Below, in pieces: positions 16,866 to 24,636 of a stretch of DNA of 64,000 nt. Numbering within the stretch: position 1 is the first letter of the stretch; the number at the start of each line of letters is the position of its first letter. The notes beneath the pieces were generated by a model, which saw only the letters and a list, made by a program, of their open reading frames with translations, was not told where the DNA came from and did no database searches. A program made the position numbers and the translations under genes. The DNA lies in NCBI RefSeq assembly GCF_000607165.1, contig NZ_JFZG01000008.1:310001-374000 (forward strand), read 5' to 3'. Origin of the DNA: Ralstonia pickettii. GTDB taxonomy: Bacteria > Pseudomonadota > Gammaproteobacteria > Burkholderiales > Burkholderiaceae.

Positions 16866-17303
16866 TCAGGCGGGCAGCTTGCGAAAGCTGATGGCCAGGC
16901 GGTTCCACGTGTTGATGGTGCTGACCAGCAGCGTGAGATCGACCAGCTCGGCATCGGAGAACTGCGCCCGCACGGACTGCCAGACGTCATCCGGCACGCG
17001 CGTTTGTGCGACGAGGGTGACGGCTTCCGTCCACGCCAGCGCGGCGCGCTCGCGGTCGGTAAAGAACGGCGTTTCATGCCAGACGGACACGGTAGCCAGG
17101 CGGCGGTTGTCTTCACCGCCCTTGCGGGCATCGGCGGTGTGCAGGTCGACGCAATAGGCGCAGCCGTTGATTTGCGAGGCGCGCAGACGCACGAGTTCAG
17201 TCAGCGGTTTTTCCAGCGTGCTTTTGGTCAGCGCTTTTTCGAGGCCCATGACCGCCTGGATAGCGGCGGGATTGCTTTGATAGAAGTCGAGGCGGGGTTC
17301 CAT
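16866..17303 (-). CDS. Carboxymuconolactone decarboxylase/AhpD-family protein
   Basis: The 145-residue product has the AhpD core motif NGCAYCVDLHTADARKGG, with a CxxC pair and following His. This suggests a peroxidase-related or thiol redox role rather than decarboxylation. Start ATG 17303 has AGGAG seven bases upstream. It lies directly downstream of a MocR regulator on the same strand, with 79 bp between. Such regulators often control AhpD-like genes. Confidence 0.85.
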   Translation of the reverse strand: MEPRLDFYQSNPAAIQAVMGLEKALTKSTLEKPLTELVRLRASQINGCAYCVDLHTADARKGGEDNRRLATVSVWHETPFFTDRERAALAWTEAVTLVAQTRVPDDVWQSVRAQFSDAELVDLTLLVSTINTWNRLAISFRKLPA

Positions 17304-17325
17304 GAGATGGCTCCTGTGCTTGAGA

Positions 17326-17337
17326 ACTGGAGCCAGT
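17326..17337. promoter_or_regulatory. Possible MocR site ahead of the AhpD-like gene
   Basis: ACTGG-AG-CCAGT, 5-bp inverted arms, lies 22 bp upstream of the start codon. The related AGTGGCACC is 14 bp further on. It is a plausible target of the adjacent MocR protein; nothing else supports it. Confidence 0.3.
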
Positions 17338-17382
17338 CTAGGCGCCGCAGTGGCACCTTGAAATTGCCAATCCCAGCGAATA

Positions 17383-18840
17383 TCAGGTAGCCAATGTGGC
17401 CAGCACTTCCGCCAGCTTGCCGAGGCCCGCGTCGATCTCCGCAACGTTCACATGGCCGTAGCCGATCAGCAACCCGGGCTGCGGCGGCCGCGCCACATGC
17501 ATCCTGGCTGTGCCGTATAGCCCGACGCCCACGCTCTCCGCCAACTTGACCAGCTCGGCCTCCGCCAACGGCGTTTGCAACTGCGCTGCCATGTGAATGC
17601 CCGCCGCCGACGGCACGGGCGCCAGCCACGGTGCCAGCGGGCCACGCAGATGCTGCAGCAGCGCATTGCGGCGTGCCGCGTACTCCTTGTGCATGCGGCG
17701 CAGGTACTTGCCGAAATCGCCGTCGAGCATGAACTTGGCCAGCGCCGCCTGCATGAGCGATTCACTGTGCCAGTCGGCCACCTGCTTGGCGTGCCGCAGC
17801 GGCGCCACCAACGAAGCGGGTGGCACCACGTAGCCGATGCGCAGCTCCGGAAAGATCGTTTTGGAGAACGTGCCCACGTAAGCCACGCAACCGGCGGCGT
17901 CCAGACTCTTGAGCGATTCCATGGGGCGGCCGTCGAAGCGGAATTCACTGTCGTAATCGTCTTCGATGACCAGCGCGTCATGGCGCTGCGCCCAATCGAG
18001 CAGTTGCGCTCGGCGCGCCAAGCTCATCGGCATGCCCAACGGAAACTGGTGCGACGGCGTTACGTAGACGAGCTTCGCGTGCTTCGGCAGCGCATCGACG
18101 ACCAGGCCGTCAGCGTCTACCGGCACCGGCACGACCTTGGCACCCAGCGCCTGCAGCGCAATGCGTGCGGGCGGGTAACCGGGGTCTTCGATCGCCACCG
18201 TATCGCCGGGGCGCACGAGCACACGGGCGATCAGGTCGATGGCCTGCTGCGCGCCCTGCGTGACGACAATATCGCCCCACGCACACACCACCGCGCGGCT
18301 GAATGCGAGATAGCGCGAAATGGCCAGGCGCAGCGCCTGGTCGCCCGCCGGGTCGTGATAGCCGCCGCGCCCGCGGGCCTGCTGGCGCAGCGCATGCGCA
18401 ACACAACGCCGCCACACGTCGAACGGGAACAGGCGCTTCTCCGTCACGCCGCCCACAAAGTCGTAGACGAGGTTCGCGCGCGGGAGGGGCAGCACCGCAG
18501 GCATGTTGTTCCAGGGCGTGTCGAAGGTGCGTACGGCCGGCGTGGGCGACGCAAGTTGCGCCGCAGGCGAAGCGGCCGGCGTGCGGGTGCGCAACCCTTC
18601 GGTGGCTTCGGCCACGAAGGTGCCAGAGCCGGCGCGCGGCTGCAGATAGCCCTCGGCGATGAGGCGTTCGAATACGTCGAGCGTGGTCTTGCGCGACACA
18701 CCAATCTGCAGCGCAAGGTCGCGCGTGGAGGGCAGACGCTCACCCGGCACGAGCCGGCCATCGAGGATGGCAGTGCGGAGTTGTCGATAGAGCTGGCCGG
18801 CAAGGTCGTGCCGGCCATGGATCGTCAAATGGACATCCAT
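17383..18840 (-). CDS. MocR/PdxR-type regulator (GntR helix-turn-helix fused to aminotransferase fold)
   Basis: The 485-residue product has a GntR winged helix (residues about 12-80; LYRQLRTAILDGRLVPGERLP, GVSRKTTLDVFERL). A fold-type I aminotransferase-like domain follows, with the PLP-lysine region GTFSKTIFPELRIGYV and ENDYDSEF-like IEDDYDSEFRFDGRP. Such proteins bind PLP as a cofactor or ligand and regulate vitamin B6, GABA or taurine genes. The gene that follows (AhpD-like) is a likely target. Confidence 0.9.
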   Translation of the reverse strand: MDVHLTIHGRHDLAGQLYRQLRTAILDGRLVPGERLPSTRDLALQIGVSRKTTLDVFERLIAEGYLQPRAGSGTFVAEATEGLRTRTPAASPAAQLASPTPAVRTFDTPWNNMPAVLPLPRANLVYDFVGGVTEKRLFPFDVWRRCVAHALRQQARGRGGYHDPAGDQALRLAISRYLAFSRAVVCAWGDIVVTQGAQQAIDLIARVLVRPGDTVAIEDPGYPPARIALQALGAKVVPVPVDADGLVVDALPKHAKLVYVTPSHQFPLGMPMSLARRAQLLDWAQRHDALVIEDDYDSEFRFDGRPMESLKSLDAAGCVAYVGTFSKTIFPELRIGYVVPPASLVAPLRHAKQVADWHSESLMQAALAKFMLDGDFGKYLRRMHKEYAARRNALLQHLRGPLAPWLAPVPSAAGIHMAAQLQTPLAEAELVKLAESVGVGLYGTARMHVARPPQPGLLIGYGHVNVAEIDAGLGKLAEVLATLAT

Positions 18841-18913
18841 CGTGGGCGCAGTGTGCTAAGGGGCTGCGCCATTCTACGGAAGCCGCCGGAGGCGGGAAGG
18901 GCAGGGGTGAAGC

Positions 18914-20128
18914 TCAGCCTTCCCGGCCGTCAGCGCGCGGCGCCATCAGCCACGGCGTGTAGCGCCACAGGTACGCCACGAACGCCGCCACCCACAGCAC
19001 ACTCGCCCCGCCGATCCACACTTCGCGCGGCAAGAAGGCGGGCCCCGCCACGCGCACGACTGCAGCCAGCGCGACGGCTGCGTAGGCGAAATTCTCTGCC
19101 CGGCCCGTGCGCAGCATCCGGCCGGTGTGGCCCAGCGCGGTGCGCGTGATCATGGCGATGATGGCACCTCCGATTGCCCCCGCCGTGAGCGCATGCAGCG
19201 CGGTGGAACGATCGCCCCAACCGAGCGCTGCGGCGGCCAACATGGCAAAGCCGATGGGCAGAAAGGCATACGCCACATGCAAGATGGAGACGATGGGCGT
19301 GCGCAGCGTGCGGCGCGTGTCCCAGCCGGCCCAGCGGACGGCCTGCACGACTGCCGCCGCCGCAAACACGATGGCCGGAACAATGCCTTGAAGCGGCGTC
19401 GCCAGCATGACAACGGCCAGCGCCGTCGCCGGCACGATGGCGCGCTCGGCCCACACCACGCGGCGCACGTGTGCACCAGGAACGGCGTTGGACGTGAACA
19501 TCGGGATGACGCGCCCGCCAATGACCGTGACGAACAGGCAGACCAGCCCGGCGGCCGCATCGAGGCAGCGCAATGCGGCCAGCGGCGCCTCCAGTGCCAG
19601 CGCCGCATGGAACGCGGCGTTGATGGCACCGAGCACCAGCAACGCGATCGCCAAGCCGTAGTTGCGTGCGCTTTTTGCGCGCCGCAGGACGCGAAGGAAC
19701 GCCACGCCGCACGCCGGCAGGAACGCCACATCCGCCGCCACGGCCAGCGGCACGGGACCCGTCCACATCAGCACACGCGCCGCCAGCCACAGCGCAGCCA
19801 GCGCAGCGAGTTGCGCGCCTTGTGGCGTCTGCAGGCCCGTCCAGTTCTTGCCCGCGGTGAAGAGGAAACCCACCACCACCGCTGCCGCAAAGCCGAACAC
19901 CATCTCGTGGGCATGCCAGAACAGCGGCGCCATGGTGGCCGGACCCTGCGCCGACGGCAGCACCCCCAGCAGCAACGCTGCCCACAACGCCATGCCCAGC
20001 GCGGCAAACGCGGCTGCGAGCAGGTAGAACGGCCGGAAGCCGAGCGCGAAGACCGCTCGCCCCGTGTAAGGCACGCGGCTTGCCGGGTCGGGCTTGCCGA
20101 TGGTGAGCAACGGGGCTTGGCGGGGCAT
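18914..20128 (-). CDS. nnrS: NnrS-family membrane protein
   Basis: The 404-residue protein has about 12 membrane segments. It has the NnrS features FALGFRPFYLLAAAFA, WHAHEMVFGFAAAVVVGFLFTAGKNWTG and GGRVIPMFTSNA, with conserved His residues for haem and copper. NnrS is an inner-membrane protein that protects against nitric oxide stress. It follows hmp with only 20 bp between, so the two form an NO-detoxification operon under NsrR. Confidence 0.92.
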   Translation of the reverse strand: MPRQAPLLTIGKPDPASRVPYTGRAVFALGFRPFYLLAAAFAALGMALWAALLLGVLPSAQGPATMAPLFWHAHEMVFGFAAAVVVGFLFTAGKNWTGLQTPQGAQLAALAALWLAARVLMWTGPVPLAVAADVAFLPACGVAFLRVLRRAKSARNYGLAIALLVLGAINAAFHAALALEAPLAALRCLDAAAGLVCLFVTVIGGRVIPMFTSNAVPGAHVRRVVWAERAIVPATALAVVMLATPLQGIVPAIVFAAAAVVQAVRWAGWDTRRTLRTPIVSILHVAYAFLPIGFAMLAAAALGWGDRSTALHALTAGAIGGAIIAMITRTALGHTGRMLRTGRAENFAYAAVALAAVVRVAGPAFLPREVWIGGASVLWVAAFVAYLWRYTPWLMAPRADGREG

Positions 20129-20148
20129 GGTGATTTCCGTGGTTCAGG

Positions 20149-21354
20149 TCAGAGGATGTCGTCCAGCAGATCGGGGCCGAACACTTCGCGGTGGATGCGC
20201 TCCGACGGCACGCCGCTGGCGAGCAGCGCCGCGCGCTGCGCCTGCATGAACGGCAGCGGGCCGCAGAGATAGAAGTCCGCTTCCGTGCCGTTGTCGCGCA
20301 CGAACGTGTCGACCGTCATGCGGCCGGGCTGGGCCGGGCGCTGTGCGAACTCCGCGTCTTCGCCGGACTCCAGGAACACGTGCGCTTCAAACGCCGGCAG
20401 CGCTTGTGCGGCACGCTCCAGATCATCGGCATGGGCGACATGCGAGGCCGCACGACCGGCGTGGCTGAAGACGATCTTGCGCGCGCTGTTCTGCTGCGCG
20501 AGCGTGTTGAGCGCCGAGATCATGGGTGTGATGCCAACACCGGCCGACATCAGCACGATCGGGTTGTCGGTTGCCAGTTGCGGCACGAAGTCGCCGTAGG
20601 GTTGGCTGACCAGCAGGACATCGCCCTCGCGCGCATTGGCGTGCAGCCAGCTCGACACGGTGCCCGCCGGGCGATCGGCATCACCCGCATCGCGCTTGAC
20701 CGAAATACGCCACGTGCGGCCATTCGGCGCATCCGACAGGCTGTACTGGCGCTGCTGCAGCGCGCCCGGCGCCAGCTCCACTTGCACCGAGATGTATTGA
20801 CCCGGCAGGAAATCGGCCAGCGGCGCATCACCCACGGCTTCGAGCGTGAGCGAGACCACGTCTTCGGCCTGCTGACGGCGCTCGACAATGCGCACCGGCT
20901 GACGATGGTCGGGGCCGCTGCCGGTGTGCTGGTACAGGCGTGCTTCAGCCGCAATCAGCTCGGCCGCGAGCAGCCAATAGGCCTCGTCCCAGGCGGCAAG
21001 CAGGTCGGGCGTGGCGGCATCGCCCAGCACTTCGGCAATCGCACCCAGCAGGTGGCGCGCGACGATGGGGTAGTGGCTCGGCTTGATGCCCACAGCGGCA
21101 TGCTTGTGCACGATGCGGTTGACCACGGGCGCCAGCGCCGCGTTGTTGCCATGGTTGGCGGCGTACGCAAACACTGCCGACGCCAGCGACTGCTGCTGCG
21201 ACCCATTGGCCTGGTTGCCCATGTTGAACACGTTGGTCAGCTCGGGGTGGCTGGCGAACATGTTGCGATAGAAGGTCTGGGTGATGGTCAAGCCGTGCTC
21301 GCGCAGCACAGGAACGCTGGCATCGATATAGGGCTTGGACTTGTCGGACAGCAT
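20149..21354 (-). CDS. hmp: Flavohaemoprotein, nitric oxide dioxygenase
   Basis: The 401-residue product has a globin domain (1-~140) with Tyr29, Gln53 and haem His85 at the E. coli Hmp numbering. A ferredoxin-reductase-type FAD domain (QYSLSDAP) and an NAD(P)H domain (MSAGVGITPMISAL, YLCGPLPFMQ) follow. It oxidises NO to nitrate with O2 and NAD(P)H. ATG 21354 follows GGAG by six bases. It is divergent from nsrR across a region with a repeated 12-mer. Confidence 0.96.
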   Translation of the reverse strand: MLSDKSKPYIDASVPVLREHGLTITQTFYRNMFASHPELTNVFNMGNQANGSQQQSLASAVFAYAANHGNNAALAPVVNRIVHKHAAVGIKPSHYPIVARHLLGAIAEVLGDAATPDLLAAWDEAYWLLAAELIAAEARLYQHTGSGPDHRQPVRIVERRQQAEDVVSLTLEAVGDAPLADFLPGQYISVQVELAPGALQQRQYSLSDAPNGRTWRISVKRDAGDADRPAGTVSSWLHANAREGDVLLVSQPYGDFVPQLATDNPIVLMSAGVGITPMISALNTLAQQNSARKIVFSHAGRAASHVAHADDLERAAQALPAFEAHVFLESGEDAEFAQRPAQPGRMTVDTFVRDNGTEADFYLCGPLPFMQAQRAALLASGVPSERIHREVFGPDLLDDIL

Positions 21355-21378
21355 GCTGGACTCCAAATATGCGTGAAA

Positions 21379-21489
21379 TATGCAACAAATAAGACGGGGG
21401 GCGCCGTCACGCTTTGTTCTGGATGGCCTGGTGCTCAGGCAACCGCTTGCATTGGATTCTATTAAACATATATTTGTTATGCAACAAAT
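21379..21489. promoter_or_regulatory. Shared hmp/nsrR control region with repeated TATGCAACAAAT
   Basis: The 12-mer TATGCAACAAAT occurs exactly at 21379-21390 and 21478-21489, 99 bp apart. The second is part of the inverted repeat ATTTGTT-ATGC-AACAAAT (21472-21489). The region is strongly AT-rich against its surroundings. One site near each promoter fits NsrR control of hmp-nnrS and of nsrR itself. Confidence 0.6.
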
Positions 21490-21584
21490 TGACCTGCGGC
21501 AAACCGGCGCACCTTGGAGGCAACTTCCCGATAAGATGTGCCTCTCATGAATGTTTTTATCTGCGGCAAACCCGCACGCCCGCC

Positions 21585-22058
21585 ATGCGACTGACCGACT
21601 ACACCGACTACGCCCTGCGCACGCTGATCTACGTGGCCGTGCACCCGGACGAACTCGTCACGATCCAGCGCATTGCGGATGCCTTCGACATTCCCAAGAA
21701 CCACCTCATCAAGATCGTCCAGCAGCTTGGCCAGGACGGCTTCCTGCACACCGTGCGCGGGCGCGCGGGCGGCATCACGCTCGGCCGCCCAGCGGCCGAA
21801 ATCAACCTTGGCGATGTAGTGCGCGCCACCGAGCCCGACTTCCGCATGGTCGAGTGCTTCCATGGCGACGACAACCACTGCGTCATCACGCGCGTGTGCG
21901 GCTTGCGGGGCGTGCTGCACGCGGCGTTGCGGGCGTACTTTGAGGTCCTCAATGGCTACACGCTGGAGGATCTGGTCGACAAGCCGAACGCGGTCAGCCG
22001 GGCGTTGGGAGAGGCGCCGCTACCGATGCCGCGTGCGACCAAGCGCAAGGTGGGCTGA
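21585..22058 (+). CDS. nsrR: NO-sensing Rrf2-family repressor NsrR
   Basis: The 157-residue product begins MRLTDYTDYALRTLIYVAVHP and has the helix-turn-helix IQRIADAFDIPKNHLIKIVQQL. Three cysteines (91, 99, 105) in ECFHGDDNHC-VITRVC can hold a 4Fe-4S cluster. NO destroys the cluster and releases repression. Divergence from hmp-nnrS confirms the role. Confidence 0.94.
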   Translation: MRLTDYTDYALRTLIYVAVHPDELVTIQRIADAFDIPKNHLIKIVQQLGQDGFLHTVRGRAGGITLGRPAAEINLGDVVRATEPDFRMVECFHGDDNHCVITRVCGLRGVLHAALRAYFEVLNGYTLEDLVDKPNAVSRALGEAPLPMPRATKRKVG

Positions 22059-22220
22059 TCGGCGCGCACCGGAACGCTCTTCCGGTGGCTACCGGGCGCA
22101 TCTTCAATGCCTTGACCTTGGCGTCCTTCCAGTCCGTCGTCCGTTCGAACTTCGGGCACCACCGGAGCGGCGGCTGATGGGCTGGAGAAACTGTAGTCGT
22201 GCAGATCCACCCACCGCGCT

Positions 22221-22286
22221 GCACTGGCGCAACTCGACGCGCTGTTTGCCTCGCTGCAGCACCGTCCGTTTGCAGGACTGCTCTGA
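22221..22286 (+). pseudogene. hsdS C-terminal remnant
   Basis: The frame ALAQLDALFASLQHRPFAGLL then stop matches the extreme C-terminus of type I restriction specificity subunits (LDALFASLQHRAFRGEL type). A stop lies in frame a few codons upstream and no HsdS target-recognition sequence precedes it. It is a short relic of a type I restriction-modification locus. The rest of 22059-22469 holds nothing else I recognise. Confidence 0.65.
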
Positions 22287-22469
22287 CGCACCGCGCCCAC
22301 TCCGGCGCAAGTTGACAACGTTTGACAACAACCGTGCCTGACGCCGCCTAGATTGTCTGCTCCGCAAACAATCGGCACCCAGGCTTCACGCCGCCCGCAC
22401 ACGCGCGGCGGCGCCGTGCCCGACACGCTGTCGGCCCGCAGCCCAGGTGCCCGCCATCTGGGGCAGGCA

Positions 22470-23339
22470 ATGAGCGACAAACGTGTCGACACCAAACATG
22501 CACGAACATTTGAGAGTATCCGGCAACTGAACGAGGACGATTCCGAGTTCTGGTTTGCGCGGGACTTGGCGCCGGTGCTGGAATACCAAGCTTGGCGCAA
22601 CTTTGTGCAAGTCATTGAAAAGGCCAAGCTGGCCTGCGAGCGCTCCGGCCAGGCCACCGACCACCATTTTGTCGAGTTCGACAAAATGGTCGAGCTCGGC
22701 TCCGGTGCCGCCCGTCGGGTGACGGACTACCGGCTCACCCGATACGCCTGCTACCTCATCGTTCAGAACGGCGACCCATCCAAGCCGGTCATCGCCAACG
22801 GGCAGACGTACTTTGCCGTGCTGACACGCCGGCAGGAACTGGCGGATGAGGGGCGTCTAGGCCAGCTATCCGAAGACGCCCGCCGCCTCATGCTGCGCGG
22901 CGAGTTGACCGAGCACAACAAAGCGCTCACGAGTGCCGCCAAGAAGGCTGGCGTGGAGTCCGGGCTGGACTACGCCATCTTCCAGGACCACGGCTACAAA
23001 GGCCTCTACGGCGGTCTGGGCGCCAAAGACATCCACACGACGAAAAGCCTGAAGAAGAGCCAGAAGATCCTGGACCACATGGGCAGCACGGAACTGGCCG
23101 CCAACCTGTTCCGCGCCACGCAGACGGAAGACAAGCTGCGGCGCGACAACGTGCGTGGCAAGCGCCAGGCCAATGAGACGCATCGAGAGGTAGGCGCCAA
23201 GGTGCGCCAGACCATTGCCGAGATCGGCGGCACCATGCCCGAGAAACTGCCTACGCCAGCCAAGAGCATCAAGCAGATCGAGAAAGAACTTCGGCAGCTG
23301 AAGAGTGACGCCGAGCCCTCTGAGCCGGAAAATACTTGA
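22470..23339 (+). CDS. dinD: DNA-damage-inducible protein D (DinD)-like
   Basis: The 289-residue product has the BRO-like start FWFARDLAPVLEYQAWRNFVQVIEKAKLAC and DYRLTRYACYLIVQNGDPSKPVIANGQTYFAV. DinD family features follow, such as GYKGLYGGLGAKDIHTTKSLKKSQKILDHMGSTELAANLFRATQTE. DinD inhibits RecA-type filaments in E. coli. It often sits within restriction-modification islands, consistent with the hsdS relic just upstream. The start at 22470 removes a 39-residue non-conserved extension. No clear LexA box was seen. Confidence 0.88.
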   Translation: MSDKRVDTKHARTFESIRQLNEDDSEFWFARDLAPVLEYQAWRNFVQVIEKAKLACERSGQATDHHFVEFDKMVELGSGAARRVTDYRLTRYACYLIVQNGDPSKPVIANGQTYFAVLTRRQELADEGRLGQLSEDARRLMLRGELTEHNKALTSAAKKAGVESGLDYAIFQDHGYKGLYGGLGAKDIHTTKSLKKSQKILDHMGSTELAANLFRATQTEDKLRRDNVRGKRQANETHREVGAKVRQTIAEIGGTMPEKLPTPAKSIKQIEKELRQLKSDAEPSEPENT

Positions 23340-23770
23340 ATGCCGGCTGCTGTGGCACGGCCTGATTCCCGCGGCCAGCCAGGCACTTCGCTCGCGCTCT
23401 GGCTACGCCTCTGGCCAGAGCTATGGCAAGTGCTGGCGACGCACCCAACCGCGCCACCAGACCTGTTTTGCGTTTTGGCACGCAATCTTGCGAGCGCAAT
23501 GTCTAACGGGTCTGCAGGGGCAGCGCAGGCGGCTCTAGTCAACGATCCGCATGCCCGCCGCACGTTGTTCGCCATATCACAGCAGGCAGCATTGCCGACG
23601 AAGCGGCGCTGCCGGCGTTCGCGCATGAGGCGCACGACGCCACCATGGCTGACGTAGCCCGCGCGCCGCTTCTACCTAGCGTGTCTCTTCCGCGCTCACC
23701 GCATCACCGCGCAGGCATGTTCGCTGCTGCAAAACGGTTGTTGGCCGCGCCATTTCCGGTGAGGGCCTAA
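23340..23770 (+). pseudogene. Possible frameshifted hypothetical gene
   Basis: One frame from 23340 reads LWLRLWPELWQVLATHPTAPPDLFCVLARNLASAMSNG and on to QQAAL near 23595. A second frame takes over there with EAALPAFAHEAHDATMADVARAPLL and ends at 23770. Both parts look protein-like, which suggests one base gained or lost near 23600. No family was recognised. Confidence 0.35.
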
Positions 23771-23792
23771 TCAACCGACCAGCGGAGGTGTC

Positions 23793-24181
23793 ATGAAACC
23801 AACTCGCGACAAGAGCAAGCACGCGTCGAACTCGAAATCGACGTCCCAGAGCCAGCGCAGCAGTGCATCCAGCAACGAGCGTGGCGGACACGCCAGCCAC
23901 GGCAGCGCCGGCAAATCGTCTGAACGTGCGGGTGCCAAGTCGCACGAGCGCGGCACACAGGGCGGCAGCGGGCGTGAACACGCAACGCATTCGCCGATCG
24001 GCATTCAGAAGGCCCTGAAGGGCGCGTCCTACCGGCGAAGAAGCAGGAGCTGGTGAAGGCCGCGCAGGCCAACGGCGCAGACGACAGCACGCTCAGGACG
24101 CTCAGGACGCTGCGCGATATGCCCGGCGACGAGTACGACACGCCGGCCGCCGTTTCCAAGGCCATCGGCCACGAAATGTGA
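23793..24181 (+). pseudogene. DUF2795-type gene with a one-base frameshift
   Basis: The frame starts MKPTRDKSKHASNSKS, a Ser/Lys/Gly-rich leader, then SPIGIQKALKGASY. At about 24031 it should continue PAKKQELVKAAQANGADD, the DUF2795 motif, but one C is missing and the frame stops at TGA. The other phase continues LVKAAQANGADDSTL-RTLRDMPGDEYDTPAAVSKAIGHEM and stops at 24181. A 9-bp tandem duplication (ctcaggacg) lies at about 24091-24110. It is either a pseudogene or a sequencing error. Confidence 0.8.
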
Positions 24182-24207
24182 TGCGCACCCGCGCAGGAGG
24201 ACGATTC

Positions 24208-24297
24208 ATGAACCGATCGACACAGCATATTGGCGCGCGCCGTGTTGCCGCGTCGGCTGTTGGGGCGCGCTGGGCTGTGGCGGGGCGCTTGGTATAG
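24208..24297 (+). pseudogene. Short remnant after the DUF2795 gene
   Basis: GGAGG precedes ATG at 24208; the frame MNRSTQHIGARRVAASAVGARW runs 29 residues. A neighbouring phase continues GALGCGGALGIAQAAAGKSD and the first phase resumes as QMAEQLKPAVK. It looks like a small exported or membrane protein broken by indels. Functional identity is unknown. Confidence 0.35.
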
Positions 24298-24416
24298 CGC
24301 AGGCAGCGGCGGGCAAGTCCGACAGATGGCGGAGCAGTTAAAACCCGCCGTGAAATAATTCCTCGCTACGTCCGCCAAGGCCTTGCCCTGACGCCGGGAC
24401 AAATCGCGATGCACGC

Positions 24417-24443
24417 GGCCCCCTTTTGGGGCCGTTTTCTTTG
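24417..24443 (+). terminator. Rho-independent terminator
   Basis: GGCCCC-CTTTT-GGGGCC is followed by GTTTTCTTT. It closes the degraded island on the plus strand before the PHP lipoprotein gene. Confidence 0.75.
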
Positions 24444-24636
24444 CGCGCTGTTTGCGTGTCCAACCGCTTCGTTTTGGGCCACGCCGCTTCCTGTTTTCAT
24501 GCCGCTTCGTCACTAAATTTTCATGGTTTCCCGCCAAGATTCGGCCGCGCAAACGTTTTAGTCGTGCAAGAGCCGCCCACACGCATGGGTGGTCGGAAGC
24601 GTTTGCCCGACCTCATCGAATCGACAGGAAACCACA

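Noticed and set aside
19127-20272. A long plus-strand open frame rich in Arg, His and Gln
   Set aside because: Antisense shadow of nnrS in GC-rich DNA, with no ribosome binding site or domain.
24487-24530. Possible Pho box (CTGTTTTCAT and GTCACTAAATTTTCAT) upstream of the PHP lipoprotein gene
   Set aside because: The halves match CTGTCAT only loosely and the spacing is off, so I do not list it as a site.
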